From the NCBI RefSeq assembly GCF_040807025.1, contig NC_090942.1:64684911-64748910 (forward strand): DNA of 64,000 nucleotides, in the 5' to 3' direction. The position numbers were made by a program, and so were the translations under genes. This DNA comes from Struthio camelus (lineage: Eukaryota; Chordata; Aves; Struthioniformes; Struthionidae). Positions 61,043 to 64,000 of this stretch are shown here, piece after piece (position 1 is the stretch's first letter; each line of letters opens with the position of its first letter). The notes under the pieces were generated by a model. It had not been told where the DNA came from. It searched no databases and saw only the letters and a list, made by a program, of their open reading frames with translations.

Positions 61043-64000
61043 GGAGACATTCTGTTCTTGTACATCTCCTATTGTTTCTGTGCTTTATTTGGTGGCCTTC
61101 CAACCACTTCTGGCTGCTCTCCCTCATGCTTCGAGGCATGGCTTTAGTGACTCAAATAAGTACCTGCTGTTGACCCAATCTATGATTTTCTCTTTATTTT
61201 TAATGAATGGATTTTAACTGTTATTTTACAGGTTCAGCCAAAACTGGTGCAAATAAATTATTGAAATTACAGACCCTGAAAGACTCTCAATGAGCAATGT
61301 AAATGGCAAAACTCTAAAAAATAAAAAAAAAACCTTTGTTAAATGAGGTGATAATAATCAATAAAAATGTTTCTATATTCAACAGTTTAAAATAAAATAT
61401 GGCAATTAGATGATTTAAGCAATGAACATGCAAAGAAGGAATCCAGTGAATGCCAAGAAATATCCAAACCGAAAACACAAATATCGCAGTAACATTTCTT
61501 ATTATGGTGCTTTATTCTTGTTACACGTATAATGTCAATTCCGTGCAGTTGGCCCATTGCATTAAAGCTACCCTTCTATACCTACAGAACAGGTTTGGAG
61601 AGGGAGGAGATGGGGAAGAGAGAAAGGCCAGGAGGATCAGGTGGGGTTTTGGAAGACTGGATTGTCTCCTGAATACTGAGGCAAAGTTACACATTACGGC
61701 TTAGGTTGACTGACAGCTTGCTTGAAAGGGGATGGATATACTTGACTCTCCTGAACAGAGCTCTCAGCAGAGCTCTCAAACCCCCTTCAATGTGCCAGGT
61801 TGAGCACTCATTTGTCTTTGCAGAAAGCAATCTAACCAGTATACTAATGTCCCTATCCCCCTGCAAAAGCCATTAAAAAGGAAAAAAAGTTAACGGTCTT
61901 ACACTAGGTTAATGTAGACTACCAAAAGGTCCAAGGAGCACCGGGGCAGGCACATGGGAGGAGAGGTGTCCTGCGCCTGGCAGCAGGTGTGAAGGGGAGA
62001 CGAGGGCCTGCCCCTCTGCGCAGGGATGAGCCAAAACACACACATTCCCCCAAATCCCACTACAACCACCCCTTATGCATGGGACATCCATAGGGTGCCA
62101 GCAACAGAAATTCTGACTTCCCGGTCACACATATAGCACAGAAATGTTTAAAAGAAACCACAACTGCTCTGTTACTTCTCACTAAACATCATGGAAATAG
62201 AGATCGAAATAGGCAACTATGCATGATTCAAGGATGGTCACCACCCCTTGGCCCTCCGCTGGTGGGACTGTCACCCACACGGTCCTGCCCGCAGGTGGTG
62301 GTAGACTCCTGGTGGCACCACAGGCGCCATAGCCCCATCCTCCCTGCACAGCTGCAAAGCCAGCTGGGCTCGCTGGGATAAGCCTTTACCTCCTGCCTGC
62401 TGAATATAACAGAAAGGATAGAACAGGTCACATCTATTGTGCTACGGGAGATCACGTGATCGCAAGCCATTGTAGGGAGCTGACTGGCTTAACGAAGCAT
62501 TGTTTTAGTGGACGGTGGGAGAAGTCAACTGAGTGGTGCTTGCACGAGACTGGGTGTTTGCAGCACACCTCTGTTATAACGCAGTTACTGTTTCCATCTG
62601 CTTGTAGCATCCCTTTCTCTGCGTACAGTTATTACAATAATTACAGTAATTTTCTGGAATATTCTGGAATATCACTAAAAAATAAGAATCTCAAACTCTT
62701 AAACTTTTGAGCTCTGGACAGTAGTGGTTCTCCGTTTAGTTAAGGGGTGGTCTAGGACCACATTTGGCTAATTGCTAGAGGATGTAACTTTTACCCCATG
62801 TAAGTGCTTGTATGCAGAAACCAAAGCAGAAATCAGAACAACCTTTGCTGTTCTCACTCCTTTTTCTCTTCCAGAGAGTTGGGAAATAGGACTGTGACTT
62901 CACATGAGACAGCTGTGGCTAGCACGCAGGTAAATAAGTGAGAAGTGTACTAAAAAGGGACAGCTGGGATGTGGTCATGTTTACGCTATCGTAGATTCAA
63001 GCATGAGTCTGAAAACCATATGCCAGAACCTCATAAAATAATGAATTTTTTCTAGAAATAATGGCATTAAAAACTCCTTTTCTGTTTATTTGTCTTTTGA
63101 TTTCTGAGATGCGAGGCAATACCCAAATTCCATTTTCAAATCACTCCCAGCACCCACAGGAGTCAGGAAAGCACATGCTTGAAACAAATGACAGAGACTC
63201 TTCCCTAATTACTCAGATTTCCTGCTCCTGACATTTAGAAAAAAAACCTGTCTGCCACAAGACCCGGGATGTAAGCAGCACTGCCCTTAAACAATTTTTC
63301 CTTGCTGACCAGTGTGTAGTGGCTCTCCTGTGTCTAATAGTGCTCAGGCCACCTCAGGGCTGCTGGACAGGCTTACTGTGCTCAGCCAGGGACAGGCTGC
63401 CTGGATGTCAGCTTTGTCATAAGCTTTATAAGTTTTGCCTGAGAAAATCCTCCTGAAAATCTGAGGTTTCAGTTTCACAAAACGAGTTGATGTTCCCATC
63501 TTTCAAAGTAGTATCAAAATGCTTTTTTTTTTTTTCTCTTGAAGTTCAGAACTGCCACTTTAGATTCCCCTGTGAAAGTGTTGGGCAGGGGGACAACTAA
63601 ACAAAAAGAATAACAACAAAAAAAACCACACGTGAGTAAAAGAGTAACAGTGCTGGAAGCTGTGCTGAACCTTCTGGGTGACCAAAGTTCTCTGACCTTG
63701 GTTCAGAGACCTTGCATGACTGCAATCCACCTGTGCCTCAGTTTGGACTCATTAAACGTGTTTAGGAATAGCAGATTTGTCTGCTTTGTGTTATTTGTTT
63801 ATTTGTTTTCATTTGTATTTAGGAATTAAATTTGTGGCTGGGAGCAGGTGAAAATCAGCACTTTGGGAGGTGCAAGAAACCCACAGAAACCCTGAGTCAT
63901 CAAACTAGCTTTCAGTCTCTTGGGCTGCCTGTCTCCTCTCTGTCTCTCCCTTTTCTCTCCCAGACTTCCCCAACCTTCTCTCCCTGTTTACTTGCTTTAC
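61043..64000. other. Single-copy non-coding sequence
   Basis: No gene recognised. GC-richer text at 61910-62400 carries short frames on the minus strand. T13 lies at 63523-63535, and the last 80 bases are pyrimidine-rich (CTCTCTGTCTCTCCC). Frames up to 94 codons lack support. Confidence 0.5.
63523..63535 (+). repeat. T13 homopolymer
   Basis: A run of 13 T residues in unique sequence. Confidence 0.95.

Noticed and set aside
1..64000. CRISPR arrays, bacterial operons, tRNA or rRNA genes
   Set aside because: There are no regularly spaced direct repeats, no long clustered coding frames with ribosome-binding sites, and no cloverleaf A/B-box pattern. The CR1 copies show that the host is a vertebrate.

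Overview
The window looks like a gene-poor stretch of a vertebrate nuclear genome, most likely a bird. A crocodilian or turtle is the main alternative. The evidence is three CR1-type LINE fragments (about 31.27-31.85 kb, 50.83-50.88 kb and, reversed, 58.76-59.38 kb), two LTR-like blocks of which one resembles avian ERVL LTRs, very low repeat density, and AT-rich single-copy DNA between them. I recognised no conserved protein-coding exon, tRNA, rRNA, CRISPR array, bacterial operon or insertion sequence. Nearly all open frames are under 140 codons, overlap frames on the other strand, and look like chance.

Layout. 1-15 kb: unique AT-rich sequence with one decayed interspersed repeat (about 1.73-1.93 kb) and a GC-richer patch at 7.5-8.3 kb. 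15.4-16.2 kb: the longest open frame of the window (minus strand), interrupted by a 13-base G/C homopolymer. 17.5-17.9, 31.9-32.1 and 60.2-60.45 kb: low-complexity, partly self-complementary TTTTCA/TGAAAA-rich sequence. 20.06 kb: a perfect 27-bp hairpin. 22.15-22.44 kb: a CpG-bearing block that looks like a regulatory element. 29.8-32 kb: a repeat cluster of a solo-LTR candidate with TATA box, a GC-rich block and a CR1 fragment. 34.5-34.9 kb and 49.98-50.39 kb: two GC-rich, CpG-poor blocks that seem to belong to one repeat family in opposite orientations. 34.9-41.4 kb: very AT-rich, almost no open frames. 41.5-42.73 kb: a probable ERVL-type LTR with internal subrepeats. 46.6-47 kb and 53.5-57.2 kb: dense in sequence that looks like conserved non-coding regulatory DNA.

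The best candidate for a real transcription unit is at 57.29-57.53 kb. It is a compact CpG island followed, on the minus strand, by a perfect splice-donor consensus (AAG|GTAAGT at 57295/57294), with two reading frames open up to that donor. This fits a first exon of a gene or long non-coding RNA running leftwards. I could not identify its product and did not find its other exons.

No confident new biological system is visible. The findings are candidates: the CpG-island/donor exon, the 15.4-16.2 kb frame, the palindromes, the inverted pair of unclassified repeats, and the putative regulatory blocks. All repeat and conservation calls come from reading and memory of family consensus features, not from a database search.
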